A stretch of 64,000 nt of DNA from Anadara kagoshimensis (Eukaryota; Mollusca; Bivalvia; Arcoida; Arcidae). Positions 1 to 11,577 of the stretch are shown one piece after another. Numbering within the stretch: the first letter of the stretch is position 1; every line of letters begins with the position of its first letter. The position numbers and the translations under genes are program-made. The notes under the pieces are model-generated. The model was given only the letters and a program-made list of their open reading frames with translations, was not told the origin of the DNA and made no database searches. The stretch is taken from positions 38,042,771 to 38,106,770 of the forward strand of contig CM037867.1 in assembly GCA_021292105.1 (NCBI GenBank). The letters run 5' to 3'.

Positions 1-239
1 TATGAAAAAGTATTAATAATTTACTCGTGATTTAAATGAACACATATTATAGATAACATGTTAATTTTGTTTCATACATTTAGATATATTTATGGCATGC
101 AAAGTGTAAACGAATAGTTCATATAAGCACAATTGAAACAAATTTATTGTTAAACTATATAAGGAAATGTTAAAATTCTATATGCCTAATTATGATAATT
201 AAATAATAAACATAACAAACAATACAATGTCCTAATGTA

Positions 240-725
240 TAAAATAACAACCAAACAAACATATTCGAGACAGATATTTGGATTCAAGATAAGGTTTTGT
301 TGAATTATAGTTGTTAAACTATATAAAGAAGTGTTCAAAATTCTAAATGGTTTTTTTTTCAAATTAGCATACAGTGTTTTTACATTGTGAATCTTGTTAC
401 ATAAAAACTTAATTGAAACAGATATATTGTTGACCTATTGAAAGAATGCTTAAACATTCTATTTCTTTGTTTTAAATGACAATACCAATAAGATTAGTAA
501 AATTGATAAAAACACTTGATTCTAAAAAAACTGTATTTAATTTCCTTATCAAAACCGCTTTATCACTGACTCAATCACAAATTTTAAAATTACATTTGTA
601 TATCTTTCATTATATGATGTGGCGTGTATCAAGGATGTTAGATTTTCATTATATTGTTGGTTTTCAGTTTAAATTTCCTCGTGTGTCTTCCTTTTTTCTC
701 TTTGCCTTTAAAGGGCGAAAACATA
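240..725 (+). repeat. Dispersed repeat lying directly upstream of the Mab-21-like gene
   Basis: This stretch is repeated, diverged, at about 9735-10247. Shared landmarks are 'ttgttaaactatataaa', 'atttccttatcaaaa' versus 'atttccttgtcaaaa', and 'tgttggttttcagttt' just before a pyrimidine-rich block. The shared 'ttggttttcag' looks like a splice acceptor, so this may be the 5' untranslated or promoter part of a gene family rather than a transposon; that is inference. The short open frame at 476-730 inside it has no recognisable domain and is not called as a gene. Confidence 0.5.
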
Positions 726-862
726 ACTGAATAATGATCACAATTTATTTGATTTAACACATAAATATAGTGCAAAAGTCAAGTGTAAATAATTAAAGCA
801 AGATGTGTTAATTGTAGAATTTATGTGGCTATATTTTAACATTTGAAAAGGAACTCAAAACT

Positions 863-2805
863 ATGGAAAATATTTCGTTAATAGTTTGGAATAAATTAGA
901 TCATTTTATTGGTAGCAGGGAATTAGTATACTACAGACAAAGACGTTCGCAAATATTTGACATGTTGTTTAATGACTCCTGGAAACCTCATCGGACTTTA
1001 TCAAGTGGAAGTAAAGCTGAGGGTTTGGATCTCTCGGGTAGTGATGAAGACATGATGGTAATAAATAAAATGATAACTGTCAAACCACAGCAGCATCTTA
1101 ATGTACCAAATGCTGATTTAGTAATGGATACTAGCGGTGTCAAACCTGGATTTACTAAACTTTACATGGATTCAAATCAAAGGGCGGTACATAAACTAGG
1201 AACATATGCTAGCTCACTGACTCCTGTCAATGATCGTTTATACCTTTCGAGTTTATTATTTCGTGACAAAAGTGTAGCAAATGTAATACAGGGGTATATG
1301 TCTCAAGCTGAAGCACATGGTCCTTGTGCAACTTTTAAGCTTGGGGACCTTGAATATGATTTTATGTGGTGTTTTTCGTGCCAAAAATGGCCATCTGAAG
1401 CAGAAGAATGGACATTAAGACAAAGACGAAATAACTGGCTGTCTTCGGATTTGGTATCATAAATTGTAAATGAAGGGTGTTTAGTTGTACCAATTGGAAA
1501 TCCATTGTCAGAAGAAAATCATATTGAATGGCGGATATCATTTTCTTTAGCTGAGAAAAAACTCGTGTATTTTATGAACCATAATCAGGTACTTTGTTAT
1601 GGGCTTTTGAAATTATACTTAAAAAACGTGATCGAATCAAGAGCCGATTGCAAAGGTTTACTATTCTCTTACTTTCTCAAAACCTCCTTTTTTACTGTAT
1701 TGAGGAGGAAAATCTTGTATGGGATAAGCATAATTTACTGAATTGTTTCTGGGCTTGTTTTAAACGTTTATTTCTATGGGTAAGACAGGGTTATTGTCCT
1801 AATTATTTCATATCTACAAACAATATGTTTGAAAGCAAAATATATGGGGAACATCAGGCCAAATTAAAAGAACATCTTTTCCATTTGTACGAACAAGGAA
1901 TAGATTCACTTCTGCTTATACCTGTGTTACATGACTTGTATAGTGATATGTTTGGTAGAACAATTCCCTTTATTCCAAACCAAGTAGACATAGAAAAAGT
2001 GAGCGAATACCAATTCGATTTTCTGACTCTTACAACTATTTATAATTTTTATAACCTTTTTCGTTTTACATCCCTAAAAGATCTAACACAAGTAAATATA
2101 AAATTAAAAGTATTACAACGCCAGCCAAATATACCTCCAGTTGGAAAACATATATTGACAATTTTTTTAGAAACTGTTAATTGTTGCATAATTCAATATC
2201 AGTACCAAAGTATTAACAATTCTGTTTTATCAAATAAGATGAGATACAGGGAAATTCGAAGGTTATCAAGATATATATTACAGAACTGTACAAAGATGGA
2301 TATATGTACTGGACTATTGCATTATGCTACACTGTGTTATTTATCTGGTCATTACAATAAAGTTGTCTGTTTAGTTGAACACATTCTGTCTAAGTTCAAA
2401 CATTTTCAAATGTATGCTTCCATGAATAAAATATTTTCATGTAAATCACATTACATAGAAGAAATGTGCGGTAAAAGACTGACATTACAATACAAACGAA
2501 GCATTGGTGTAGCTCGTTCTTATGCCTGTGTACCGAGTACCGGATTCTATCCAGACGATATTGAAACGGAAATAAATCAGCATGAAGATAAATCCTGGAG
2601 GTTAACATTTATCCCTCCGCGGATCTTTTGTTTTGTTCTGTTATTTTTATCATATAACAGAACAGGATTGACCGATTTAAGAGACAATGCTTTAGATAAT
2701 ATGTTTCAATCAGTTGAACACAAACATTTACATTTTATTGAAGAATCAGAGAAACCCCTTGTGTCAGTATTAATTCAGAGATGTGTAGAAATCGCAGATA
2801 GGTGA
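863..2805 (+). pseudogene. Mab-21 domain / cGAS-like receptor (cGLR) gene, interrupted
   Basis: An intronless gene of about 647 codons for a Mab-21/cGAS-like nucleotidyltransferase. In this family, active members make cyclic di- or oligonucleotides after sensing nucleic acid, feeding STING signalling; many bivalve members are uncharacterised. The ATG at 863 has a good Kozak context (aaaactATGG). The nucleotidyltransferase signature is visible around residues 48-66: a G-S motif (SSGSKAEGLDLSGS) followed by acidic D-E-D. A third acidic residue sits in LEYDFMW, and the family block CQKWPSEAEEW follows. The C-terminal half is helical, with a TPR-like stretch (YATLCYLSGHYNK). Two defects are seen. 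A TAA at 1460-1462 interrupts a frame that resumes at once (IVNEGCLVVPIGNP). Near 1690-1697 the frame shifts inside a six-T run; one more T would keep the family frame through FFYCIEEEN. It is called a pseudogene, although the T-run change could be an assembly error and the stop could be polymorphic. Confidence 0.8.
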
Positions 2806-3350
2806 TATATCCATGTATGCAGGTCAAACTTTTCATCCTCAAACAATCACAAATCAAAATTGTTACATTTGTTAACTCCAATAATCAACAAACAGTTGAT
2901 ACTTGTTTCAAAAAACGTTTTGAGGTTCATTGAAAAAATTGTTTTATATCAAAATATGTCTCAATTCAATATTGTAGTATAACAACTACTGTTATTGTTA
3001 TTTGAAGGGTTACTGTAGAGTAGAATACATGATATAATTTAACAAATGATGCTTTATGTTTTTAATGTTGATAAAAACCGAAAGGTCAGAAAAAATAACC
3101 TTACATCTGTATACGAACTAACCATGAAATTTTATCATATAAAGATTAATACAATGATATTCAAATAATTTGGGATTCAGACAATATATGTGACTCGGGA
3201 CATAGTTCGGTTTTGCTATGTCATTCGCTTATAAAATGGTAAACTATGAGACAAAGTTCCTAACAGTAGAATCTACCTCGGATGGGAGCACATTAAGGAG
3301 GGATTGTGTTAACTTTATCTCTGCCTGCGCATAGAGTCATTTTGCTTTCT
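2806..3350. other. Noncoding stretch, nothing recognised
   Basis: AT-rich DNA after the Mab-21-like gene. No convincing poly(A) signal, RNA gene or coding segment was seen. Confidence 0.5.
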
Positions 3351-3558
3351 AATTGACAGATCGCCGGACACGCCTCCTATGTTCCGACAAAGGGTCGACA
3401 TGCTTGAATTATGCGCAAAAAGAATGAAACTCGGCCTGAATTGTTCGGTTTAATGACGTCATGACAATAGAACGTCATTAGTTGCTGTGACGCTGCTTTG
3501 GTACCGTGATGGCGGCCGATGTCGGAACATTGTAGGCGTGGCCGGAGATACGTCAATT
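3351..3558. mobile_element. Foldback/MITE-like element with ~38-bp inverted ends
   Basis: The left arm, 3351-3388 (aattgacagatcgccgg... to ...atgttccgac), is the inverted copy of the right arm, 3521-3558 (gtcggaacattgtagg... to ...cgtcaatt), with only a few mismatches. The ~130-bp centre is noncoding. No target-site duplication is clear outside the arms. A palindromic non-autonomous DNA element is the simplest reading. Confidence 0.7.
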
Positions 3559-4014
3559 ACTTCCACTAAAGGTCTCTACTTATAAAGATTCTATCGAATT
3601 GTGTTGATTCAGGAAAGTACTAAAGGCATTTATTAGATAGAGCAAATTCAGCTGAATAAGGTGTCTGATCAAATCGATTCAGGGATGTCCAAATTATTAT
3701 TGCTTCCACAGCAAAAATACATTAGTCGAAAATTTTCAAACATACGAAGAAAGTTTACAAACATTAACGTTCATCCCGTTTCCAATACACATATAGAATT
3801 CTATTTATTCTAAATGTTGTCAATTTCAGTTATAACTGTCCCACAATTCCACTCACACATGAAACTGACATCTTTATCTCTGTCAATTTTGATTTAGTAA
3901 AAACATATTTTTCCACAAGAACATAGAAAAAATTGGACTATACATTTATTTCGTTACTATGGAGATAACAGGTATTCTATAAATATATCGTGTTTTTGAT
4001 GGCCATATGTATCA

Positions 4015-4437
4015 TATGTATAAAAAACATATTAATCCATATATGGATCTTAATGCAGAAGCAAAGTAAAAACTTTGAATCTGCAGTCAATTTAGGTTAA
4101 ACACGTGAACCTACACTAGGGAAGTGAGACCTGATGTTTCGTAATGGTAAACACCTGTTTAGCTAGCTACATCTGTCACGTGTGTAATTAAAATTTTGAG
4201 AAAAGAACAAAGAATTATGGGATGTCAAATATATACAGGACAATTTTGGACAGTTTGTCATCAAATTTTAAACTTATGAACAAAACTGTAATGACGACCG
4301 TTTTAGTGCCTTAATAACCCTAGGCTTGAAATATGTCTTTGTAAACCATTTACAAAGCAGTCCGCTTCGTTATACTGAGTCCCTGTAATGGGAAAAATTA
4401 ATTTGGAATCAAACACACCATTAGCAAAAGAAACATA
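4015..4437 (-). mobile_element. Penelope-like element, 3' fragment
   Basis: This matches the 3' end of the PLE at 47377-49005 over its tail (agcaaagtaaaaactttg, gaagtgagacc, tttagctagcta, cacgtgtgtaat). It continues into the region encoding the C-terminus of the reverse transcriptase (cttcgttatactgagtccc; aatcaaacacaccatta). It is severely truncated and diverged, so probably old. Confidence 0.7.
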
Positions 4438-4524
4438 GAAAAGGAAATATGTTGTGTCTTGGTACACATTTAAGAAGCATACATTAAAGGAGCATATTTA
4501 TGAAAAATATATTTATACATGCTT

Positions 4525-4680
4525 AAATATCTAGACGCAAAGTAAAAACTTTGATTTCAAGTTAGATTAAACGCGTGAACTTCAACCAGGGAGGTGAGAC
4601 CAGGTCATCCGGAAAGGTAAGCACCTCCTGTTTAGCTCGCTTTAACCGCCATGTGTACATTTTAATTCCAGATACTTGTT
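4525..4680 (-). mobile_element. Penelope-like element, 3' tail fragment
   Basis: A second tail copy, carrying gcaaagtaaaaactttg, a cgtgaacttcaaccaggg block, tccggaaaggtaagcacc and a tttagctcgct block. It lies in the same orientation as the preceding fragment, which suggests tandem or repeated insertion. Confidence 0.65.
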
Positions 4681-4784
4681 TTATATATAATCTATACTGG
4701 TTATATTGCTACGTTTTAAAGCTAAAATTTGAATTTTGTTTCTAATAATAAATTACCAAACAACCGATGTTTTAACCCAAATTT

Positions 4785-4985
4785 AAAAGCAAAGCAAAAC
4801 TGGCAAATGAATTTAAATACGCGATCTTTAACCAGGTAAGTGAGGGAGGGTGTTCCAGAAGGGTAAGCATATTCTTCTGTTTAGCTAGATACATCTGTTA
4901 TGTGTAAATTTTAGAATGACAGCAACATGGAACTGCTGCACGTACGTCAAATATATCCAGGGTAATCTTGGATACAAACACACCA
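4785..4985 (-). mobile_element. Penelope-like element, 3' tail fragment
   Basis: The third tail copy in a row, with aagcaaagcaaaact, accaggtaagtgaggg, tgttccagaagggtaagc, tgtttagctagataca, then tcaaatatatccaggg. It is the most diverged of the three. Confidence 0.6.
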
Positions 4986-5094
4986 TACCGCTCAACTATT
5001 TTGTGATTTTGGTTATTAAACTTTTGGATGAGTTTGATAAGCCAAGTATTACAATATCACATCATTCTTATATTTAAAATTAATAAACAAGAGA

Positions 5095-5200
5095 TGATTG
5101 CCCTTCCGCGGGATTCGGTCTCACTTCATTTGTGGAGGTTCACGTATTTAACTGATTTTCCTATTTCCAATGTCTACTGTGCTTTTTTGTTCGTGAATTG
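5095..5200 (+). mobile_element. Penelope-like element, 3' tail fragment, opposite orientation
   Basis: Contains cccttccgcgggattcggtc, tcacttcatttgtgg and ttcacgtatttaact, the reverse complement of the tail seen in the three preceding copies. Only the tail is recognisable. Confidence 0.5.
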
Positions 5201-5204
5201 AACA

Positions 5205-6050
5205 AGGACCAAACTGTTTGTGTTTGATAATGATACGTATGTCAAGAACAGAGCGTGATTGTGCTTGGAGTTTATTTTCTCAGAATACTTTTTCCCATTT
5301 CAATACCAGCGATCAGACATAGTATTTATGACCTGTGATTCGGAATAAAAAGCACTCTGTAATTCTTTTATCCCTTTAACTTGTATTGAAAGTTGCGCTT
5401 GTTCGACAACATTCTATCATAAAATACTTTCAAACGTCAAACATTTGGATCAGTTATCGAGTGACCCGTGACGACGTGTTATCACTAACGTTATGGTACA
5501 GTGCCTGTCGGAGCTTACAGATTTGATTCATTGCAGATCTGAGTGAGAGAATACCGTCCGATTACCTAAGGTCTGTAGTGTTCTCCAGATACTCAGGTTA
5601 TTCTCCAGATCAGGCCGGTGACACAAGTTATTGTATCGTTGTCTGTATAGGATTGTCCAGGATTTGACGCACCATGGCTTTTTATAAATATTACAACAGA
5701 CAACATAGATTTGAGAAAAGATATTATAATTGACTTCAGGCACCAGGTCTGAGTGTAGCTTTCTTTCTTGAACATCAATCAGTCGCTGTTTTCCTTTTAA
5801 CTTTATATTTTCACATCACAAAAACGTTACATTTCGTAATTTTAGATAAACCGCCATAATTGTTCTTTTAACGTTTCCTATTTAGCTTCAAAACATATAT
5901 ATTAATAGGATACACAACTATTTAAGGTTAAAAAAATATTACAAAATATAATTGAATAAAGTCCGAATTTTCGAGTTAAAATTAGTTTTAGATGTGTGGC
6001 TTAAATGACCTCGTCTTATGTAATTAAACATTTAAAAGTTTTACAGATGA
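5205..6050. other. Noncoding stretch, nothing recognised
   Basis: Short open frames near 5528-5778 on the minus strand carry no domain and overlap each other. No repeat copy elsewhere in the window was noticed. Confidence 0.4.
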
Positions 6051-6054
6051 GTAT

Positions 6055-6290
6055 TTACAATATGACTGTATCTCTTTTCGATAAAACATGCAGAAGCAAT
6101 TGTATTGCAATTCACGTTGAAAGACAATTGTTGCCAAGACCCTTGATGTGTATCAATTATCTTGCAGTATAACGTCATGTCCCACGCATGGGGTGACATG
6201 GTCATGTCAGATACACCGATGGGTAAAACCCTATCTCACACGGGCAGGTATGAAAGAAATAGCGCAAAGGGTTGAAACAAATATGGGTAT
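6055..6290. repeat. Dispersed repeat, copy 1 (other copy 33965-34210)
   Basis: The two copies share 'ttgtattgcaattc', 'cccttgatgtgtatc', 'ataacgtcatgtcc', 'tggtcatgt', 'cctatctcaca' and 'agatagcgc' or 'aaatagcgc' in the same order and orientation. Neither encodes a protein. The family is not identified. A weak PLE-terminus-like block (attgtgattttggatatg) follows at about 6403-6450. Confidence 0.6.
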
Positions 6291-6450
6291 AACTTATGTA
6301 TAAAAGGAAAGAATTGCAAACTCCTCTCAAGGACATTAATGATCAATCCGCATTTTGGCGTGCTCTAAAATACGTTAATGGTTAACCGGCCTCTCACTGG
6401 CTTGGTATTGTGATTTTGGATATGTATTGGTTTGTTTGTATTTATACGTA

Positions 6451-7436
6451 TTCATTTTGGAAACATCTTTTGACTTTCTTTTAATCAAAAGCAATTAAAA
6501 ACAATGGCGAAAGAGCGAAAGTATCTTCACTCTGTCGGTGTAGAAAAATTTTATTATTCGTATTATCTCACAAGTTCCCGAATTCGTCTTCGTAACGATC
6601 CTGCTTTGACTTTTAACTATTTAGGAAATAATCAACATTTACCCATAAAGTCACCTCGTGATATATTCTTACGAATGTGAATCCCGGCCCGTGTATTATT
6701 CGATGCTATATCACAGGTAAATATTGACTAATTTAATTCTAACTTGACTTAAATTTAATTGGATTGAAATAAACATTGTGAACTCTTTCGTATGTCCATT
6801 TTACTTTCTACTTGTAAAAAGGTCCATTGAAAGAATTTGGCTGTTAAGATTACATCGATTGAAATAAATGATTTTATGAATGAAAATTACGTCTCAACCA
6901 TTGTTCTCAACAAATAGCATGACGTCACAAGATTAGCAAGGGAGTTGGCAATAAAACGAAACATTTATGGGCATATCGTTTGTTATACTACGGCTGGCTC
7001 TCTATGTGTTTCATATGAAGAAAAACAAAGATCATGTAAGAATTCGAATTTTACCGAACTTTAACCTAGAAAAAACTCGAAAAATCAAAGGTATGGGTTA
7101 AACAAACAAAGTAATATAACCTTCCTCTGAGATAAACTTACAATTTAAAATAATTTGACATTATCATCAAGTTATTTAAGGAAATTATCATCAGCTGATC
7201 GAAAAACGTACGGTATTGGGTCCTGGTGAAATGTTAATTACTTTAGTTTCACATTTAATAGAAATCAGACAGAAAACAACGAACACAAGAAGGCGTTTAT
7301 GCCTAATTGTGAAGTAGAAAACGTGAAAATATGAAGGCCATTAAGCGTTAACTTTTAACTATAACTGTTCAACTTCGTGTCCAGTGATTTCCGTTTCAAA
7401 CTTTTCTTCCAGGAGGAAAAAACAAGAAATTTTGTA
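6451..7436. other. Noncoding stretch, nothing recognised
   Basis: AT-rich sequence without a coding segment, RNA gene or repeat that I could identify. Confidence 0.4.
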
Positions 7437-7668
7437 ATGGTGTTTTACGTCCCAGTTAAACGTTTTTCAGTTATATTTAGGGAGTTCAGGGATGATGGTG
7501 GAAACTTAAATGGCCGGAGAAGATTGCCTGCATTTTGGCAAACAAACTGACAATTTTTGCATTAGGATTTGTCCCGAGTGAGATTCAAACCTAGGCGATA
7601 AGAGGTGAGAGGCGCTGTGATCCGTAATAGAGCGCATTAGACCACTCGGCCACCCACCGAGGCCCTGA
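7437..7668 (-). mobile_element. tRNA-Leu-like SINE
   Basis: Read on the minus strand, the 5' head has a leucine-tRNA-like D arm (GGTGGCCGAGTGGTCTAATG) and a degenerate B box (GTTTGAATC). The body ends in the mollusc-style tail 'gtttaactgggacgtaaaac'. Length (~230 bp) and tRNA head plus tail fit a SINE; mismatches in the B box suggest an old copy. Confidence 0.75.
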
Positions 7669-7669
7669 C

Positions 7670-9290
7670 AAATATTTGGTAACCTGGAATTAAATAAAAG
7701 GATTAAAACAATGTATCTAATGGTATTTTATTGAGTTTCATACGCTGATGACAAATTAAAATAAATCCTTTATATTGATATAATAGGCGTAGAAGGTTTA
7801 TAATAAATGTTCACACTTAAATGGTGTATTAAATAATTTCTTCTACAAAAGACTAATTTAACTATTGATATCATTAATCTATTCGAAATTACTGATTTTT
7901 TTCTCGATAAATTTTTCATTTTACAAATAAAAATATATATTTTTGACCTTTAAAAATAAAATTTAAAAAAACAAAAATAACATATGACAAATAAACAGTA
8001 AAACTGTCCTTTTATAGTTTATCTTTATTTGAGATTAAATAATTCAATGATTCAAATAATTGAAAATAGTCAGGAAAATAAATGCATTGAAATAAATTGT
8101 AACATTGATATATTTCCAGAATCTCCATTGGAACTTATTTTTGAAAACGTCTAACGTCTTTCAAAATCTTATATTTTATTTCAAATTTTTAAAAGGACTG
8201 TATTTTCACAAAGGTTAGAAATTTCGCTACTGAATTTCAATAATGGGGGAACCTAGATACGGTTTACTTAATTTGTATTAGATTTTCTTTGACAAATCTC
8301 AAAACAAGATACCACATATATAGTATACGGATCAAATTTTTTGAGTGTTTGTCATTTAAAATCTAAAATATCAATTAAATAACTAAATATCATGTTTGAT
8401 CAAGAATTCTACTAAAATCCTAGCGATTATACGAACAATCGTCATATTCAGACAGACAGCCATATGTCATGATGACGTATGGTCTGTGATGGTATCAGCT
8501 TATTCAGGTTGTAGTATGTATACATCTGTATGTGAGATATGTGAGTGAACGAGTGTTTGAGAATATGGTTATTTGTTTATTTTTATTCATATATATATGT
8601 GAAATAAACAATTATATACTTTATACATTAGTGTTTGTGTCCTAAAACATAGATTTACAGAGACTGATAGTTTTCCATTGACACTTTTTAATAGACAGTC
8701 AGGCCTTCAAACTTTGTTAGTAATTATAATGGTAAAACATGCATTAAAAACACAAAGAAAAAAATGAGCGATCAATTTAATAAAAACTTAAGTAAAATTT
8801 TCGGGTAAGGAGAATATCTCAAAGATAACGATATATAAAAACAAATTGTCAAACAGCAATATTTACAATTCCATAATTACAACTTCGATAACACATTAAT
8901 TGCCATTATATGTTATCAGCCGATAACAACAATAGAAAGTAGTTCCGACTTTGTTGACAAACTGGGTGTCAACGGGTTTCCAGACCCCCATTTTGACGTA
9001 GCGCGAAACGTTCAAAACGGGGAAATCCAAAGATATTCACACTACGCTAAATAACTTCAGTAAGGTATACTCACAAATTCCATGTTTTCCAATTGCACGT
9101 TCTTTTTTAACATGAGAATGTAAACCAATTTGTAATTATTCAATAAAAAAGTAAAAAGAAGGAAACGTCTGTACTATTTGTTACGTTGACAGTTTCATCG
9201 GCATTTGCATCCGTCATTAACACAGTGGAGTACTATTGAAATATACATTGTATATGTTTGTTAAAGTTACCATGGGAAATATTGAAAATA
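7670..9290. other. AT-rich noncoding stretch
   Basis: No coding segment or RNA gene could be supported. A few short AT and GT runs occur near 8521-8600. Confidence 0.4.
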
Positions 9291-9447
9291 TAAGAAATAA
9301 AGACAATTGTATTGTAAATTATCGTGGTATAACTGACAATGACCTTTCGAAAATTTATCATGAAATGCTTCGCATTTAATTCAATTTGCGAAAGGCCATT
9401 CTAAGTTATACCACGATAACTGACAATACAATTGTCTTTATTTCTTA
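9291..9447. repeat. Long palindrome (hairpin element)
   Basis: The left arm starts 'taagaaataaagacaattgt' and includes 'atcgtggtataact'. The right arm is its inverted copy, including 'ttataccacgat' and ending 'ttatttctta'. Arms of about 60 nt flank a short centre containing the small palindrome atgcttcgcat. A transcript would fold into a long hairpin. Confidence 0.8.
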
Positions 9448-9469
9448 AATACACTACATTATCTCACAA

Positions 9470-9590
9470 TATATTGTTGAAGTTCCCTGAATTTGCTATT
9501 TTTCAAAGTTTTAACTTTGCTTTTGGATTGTGATTTTGACATGTTTTTGTATTTTTGTTTTGCATAACAATATTATACATTTGTAACATG
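9470..9590 (+). mobile_element. Penelope-like element, 3' terminal fragment
   Basis: Shows 'aaagttttaactttgctttt' followed by 'ggattgtgattttgacatg', then a T-rich end. This is the PLE 3' terminal order: a CAAAGT-type short palindrome, then the terminal motif. Confidence 0.55.
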
Positions 9591-9604
9591 TTATACAGAT
9601 GGCA

Positions 9605-9722
9605 GGTCATAAGCAAAGTATTTTGTTTAAACAAATGGCAAAATAGGTTAAACACGGGAACTACCACCATAGAAGTTATCTAGACCGGGTACTGCAGAAA
9701 GGTATGCAACTACCTAACAACA
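9605..9722 (-). mobile_element. Penelope-like element, 3' tail fragment
   Basis: Contains 'aagcaaagtattttg', 'aggttaaacacgggaacta', 'accgggtactgcagaaagg' and 'tatgcaactacc', aligned in order to the tail of the 47377-49005 element. It faces the fragment just before it, in the opposite direction. Confidence 0.5.
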
Positions 9723-9734
9723 AAAGAAATATTT

Positions 9735-10247
9735 TGAACAGATGCATGGATTCAAAATAAGATTTTGTAAATTATAATTGTTAAACTATATAAAAATGTT
9801 AAAAATTCCAGATGTTTTCATATCAGCATACCGTGTAAATCTTGTTACATTGGAAACCATTGAGACAATGTAAAGTTCATAGCAACGAAATTATACCAGT
9901 ATTATTAATGAACTATTAAAAGAAGTTTGTTTAAAATGACTTTACCAATAAAATAAGAAAATTTAATTTTAAAACACTCATAAATTTCCTGCGATATTTA
10001 ATACCGAAGGAACTGGTGCATATCTTTATAAGTTGATGTTAAACTACTTGTTTCTAATGATAAATTAGATTTAATTTCCTTGTCAAAATTGAGTTATCAC
10101 TAACAGAATCACAAATTGAAAATTATGTTTTTTATCTTACATTCCCCAGATATATAATGATGTTAGACTTTAACTATTTTTGTTGGTTTTCAGTTTCCAT
10201 TTCCACGTGTCTCTTCTTTTCCTGTTTGCTTTTTTACGACGAAAACA
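9735..10247 (+). repeat. Second copy of the repeat found upstream of the Mab-21-like gene
   Basis: A diverged copy of 240-725. It ends where the R repeat begins, so any downstream gene copy has been lost or was never present. Confidence 0.5.
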
Positions 10248-10609
10248 AAATGCCTGTACATAAGTAGCTTCTGCTTGCTGTCGATCTAGGACTCTAATCA
10301 GATAATTACTCCGAGTAATCACTTTGTCTGGTTTCACAAAGTTTACATATAAACAAAAACATGAACCTTACCTAATATTTAATCATCGACTTCGTGGTGA
10401 ATGTCCTGCAGCGCTCAAAATTATCATCTGACTTCAATCAAATCAATCCTCCATAACCAGCTTGTTGATCACGTATATTCCGCCGTTGACTTGGAGAACT
10501 TACGTTGCTATTTCTTCTAAGCGCACCCTCAATAGACTTTTGCAACCCAGATATTCGTCAGTTTATCGCATATATGTACACTTTCAAGTAGACAGCCGTT
10601 TTTGATTAA
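10248..10609. repeat. R repeat, copy 1 (partial)
   Basis: Almost identical to 15540-15900 ('gcctgtacataagtagcttc', 'actccgagtaatcacttt', 'gtagacagccgtttttgat'). It stops abruptly at ~10609, where an array of ~146-bp units begins, whereas the second copy continues for another ~790 bp. Confidence 0.8.
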
Positions 10610-11577
10610 CAAGGCTTTTCTCTGATTTGACCCAGTGACCTACTTATTGACCAAACATAACCCATTTACAATCTTGAACTTGCTTTGGTCATGAACATTG
10701 TTCTGGACAAATTATATGAAGATTGGACAAAGCATATGGACTCTAGAGTGTTAATAATGTTTTTCTTTAATTTCATGTAGTGACCTACTTATTGAACCAA
10801 CATGACCCATATATGAACTTGAACCTGCTTTGGTCATGAATATCGTTCTGGACAAATTATATGAAGATTGGACTAAAATGTGGACTCTAGAGTGTTACCA
10901 AGTTTTTTCTATGTTTTGAGCCAGTGACCTACTACTTATTGACCAAACATGACACGTATACAAACTTGACCTTGCTTTGGTCACGAACATTGTTCTGGAC
11001 AAATTATATCAAGATTTGACAAAAATATGGACGCTAGTGTATTAACAAGGTTTTTCTATGATTTGACCTAATAACCTACTTATTGACCCAACATGACCCA
11101 TATATAAACTTGACCTTGCTTTGGTCATGAAAATTGTTCTGGACAAATTATATGAAGATTGGACAAAACATACGGACTCTAAACTAGTGTTAACAAAATT
11201 TTTCTTTAATTTAATTTAGTGACCTACTTATTGAACCAATATGACCCATATATGAACTTGACCTTGCTTTGGTCATGAACATTGTTCTGGACCAATTGTA
11301 TGAAGATTGGATAAAATATGAACTCTAGAGTGTTAAAAAGGTTTTTCTATGATTTTACCAAGTGACTGACTTTTTGACCCAACATGACCCATATACGAAC
11401 TTGACTTAGCTTTTGTCCTGAACACCATTCTGGACAAGTTTGATGAAGTTATAACTAAACCTGTTGCCTCTCTAGAGTGTTAACAATGAAAAGTTGACGA
11501 ACAACACAGGACGCACGATGGACAAAGACTGATCACAATAGCTCACTTGAGCACTTTGTGCTCAGGCGAGCTAAAAA
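10605..11577 (+). mobile_element. Bivalve repeat with six ~146-bp tandem units and a hairpin terminus
   Basis: Units of about 146 bp recur with starts of the 'gtgacctactt' block near 10635, 10780, 10924, 11071, 11219 and 11362. Each carries 'cttgctttggtcatgaa', 'ttctggacaaattatatgaa' and 'ctctagagtgtta'. The element ends in a ~16-bp imperfect hairpin with a TTT loop at about 11542-11576 (tagctcacttgagcac, then gtgctcaggcgagcta). Tandem units plus a 3' hairpin recall the bivalve 'pearl' elements and other Helentron-associated non-autonomous elements; this family placement is from memory and uncertain. Confidence 0.6.

Noticed and set aside
476-730. 84-codon open frame upstream of the Mab-21-like gene
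   Set aside because: It lies in a repeated noncoding block whose second copy does not keep the frame, and it has no domain.
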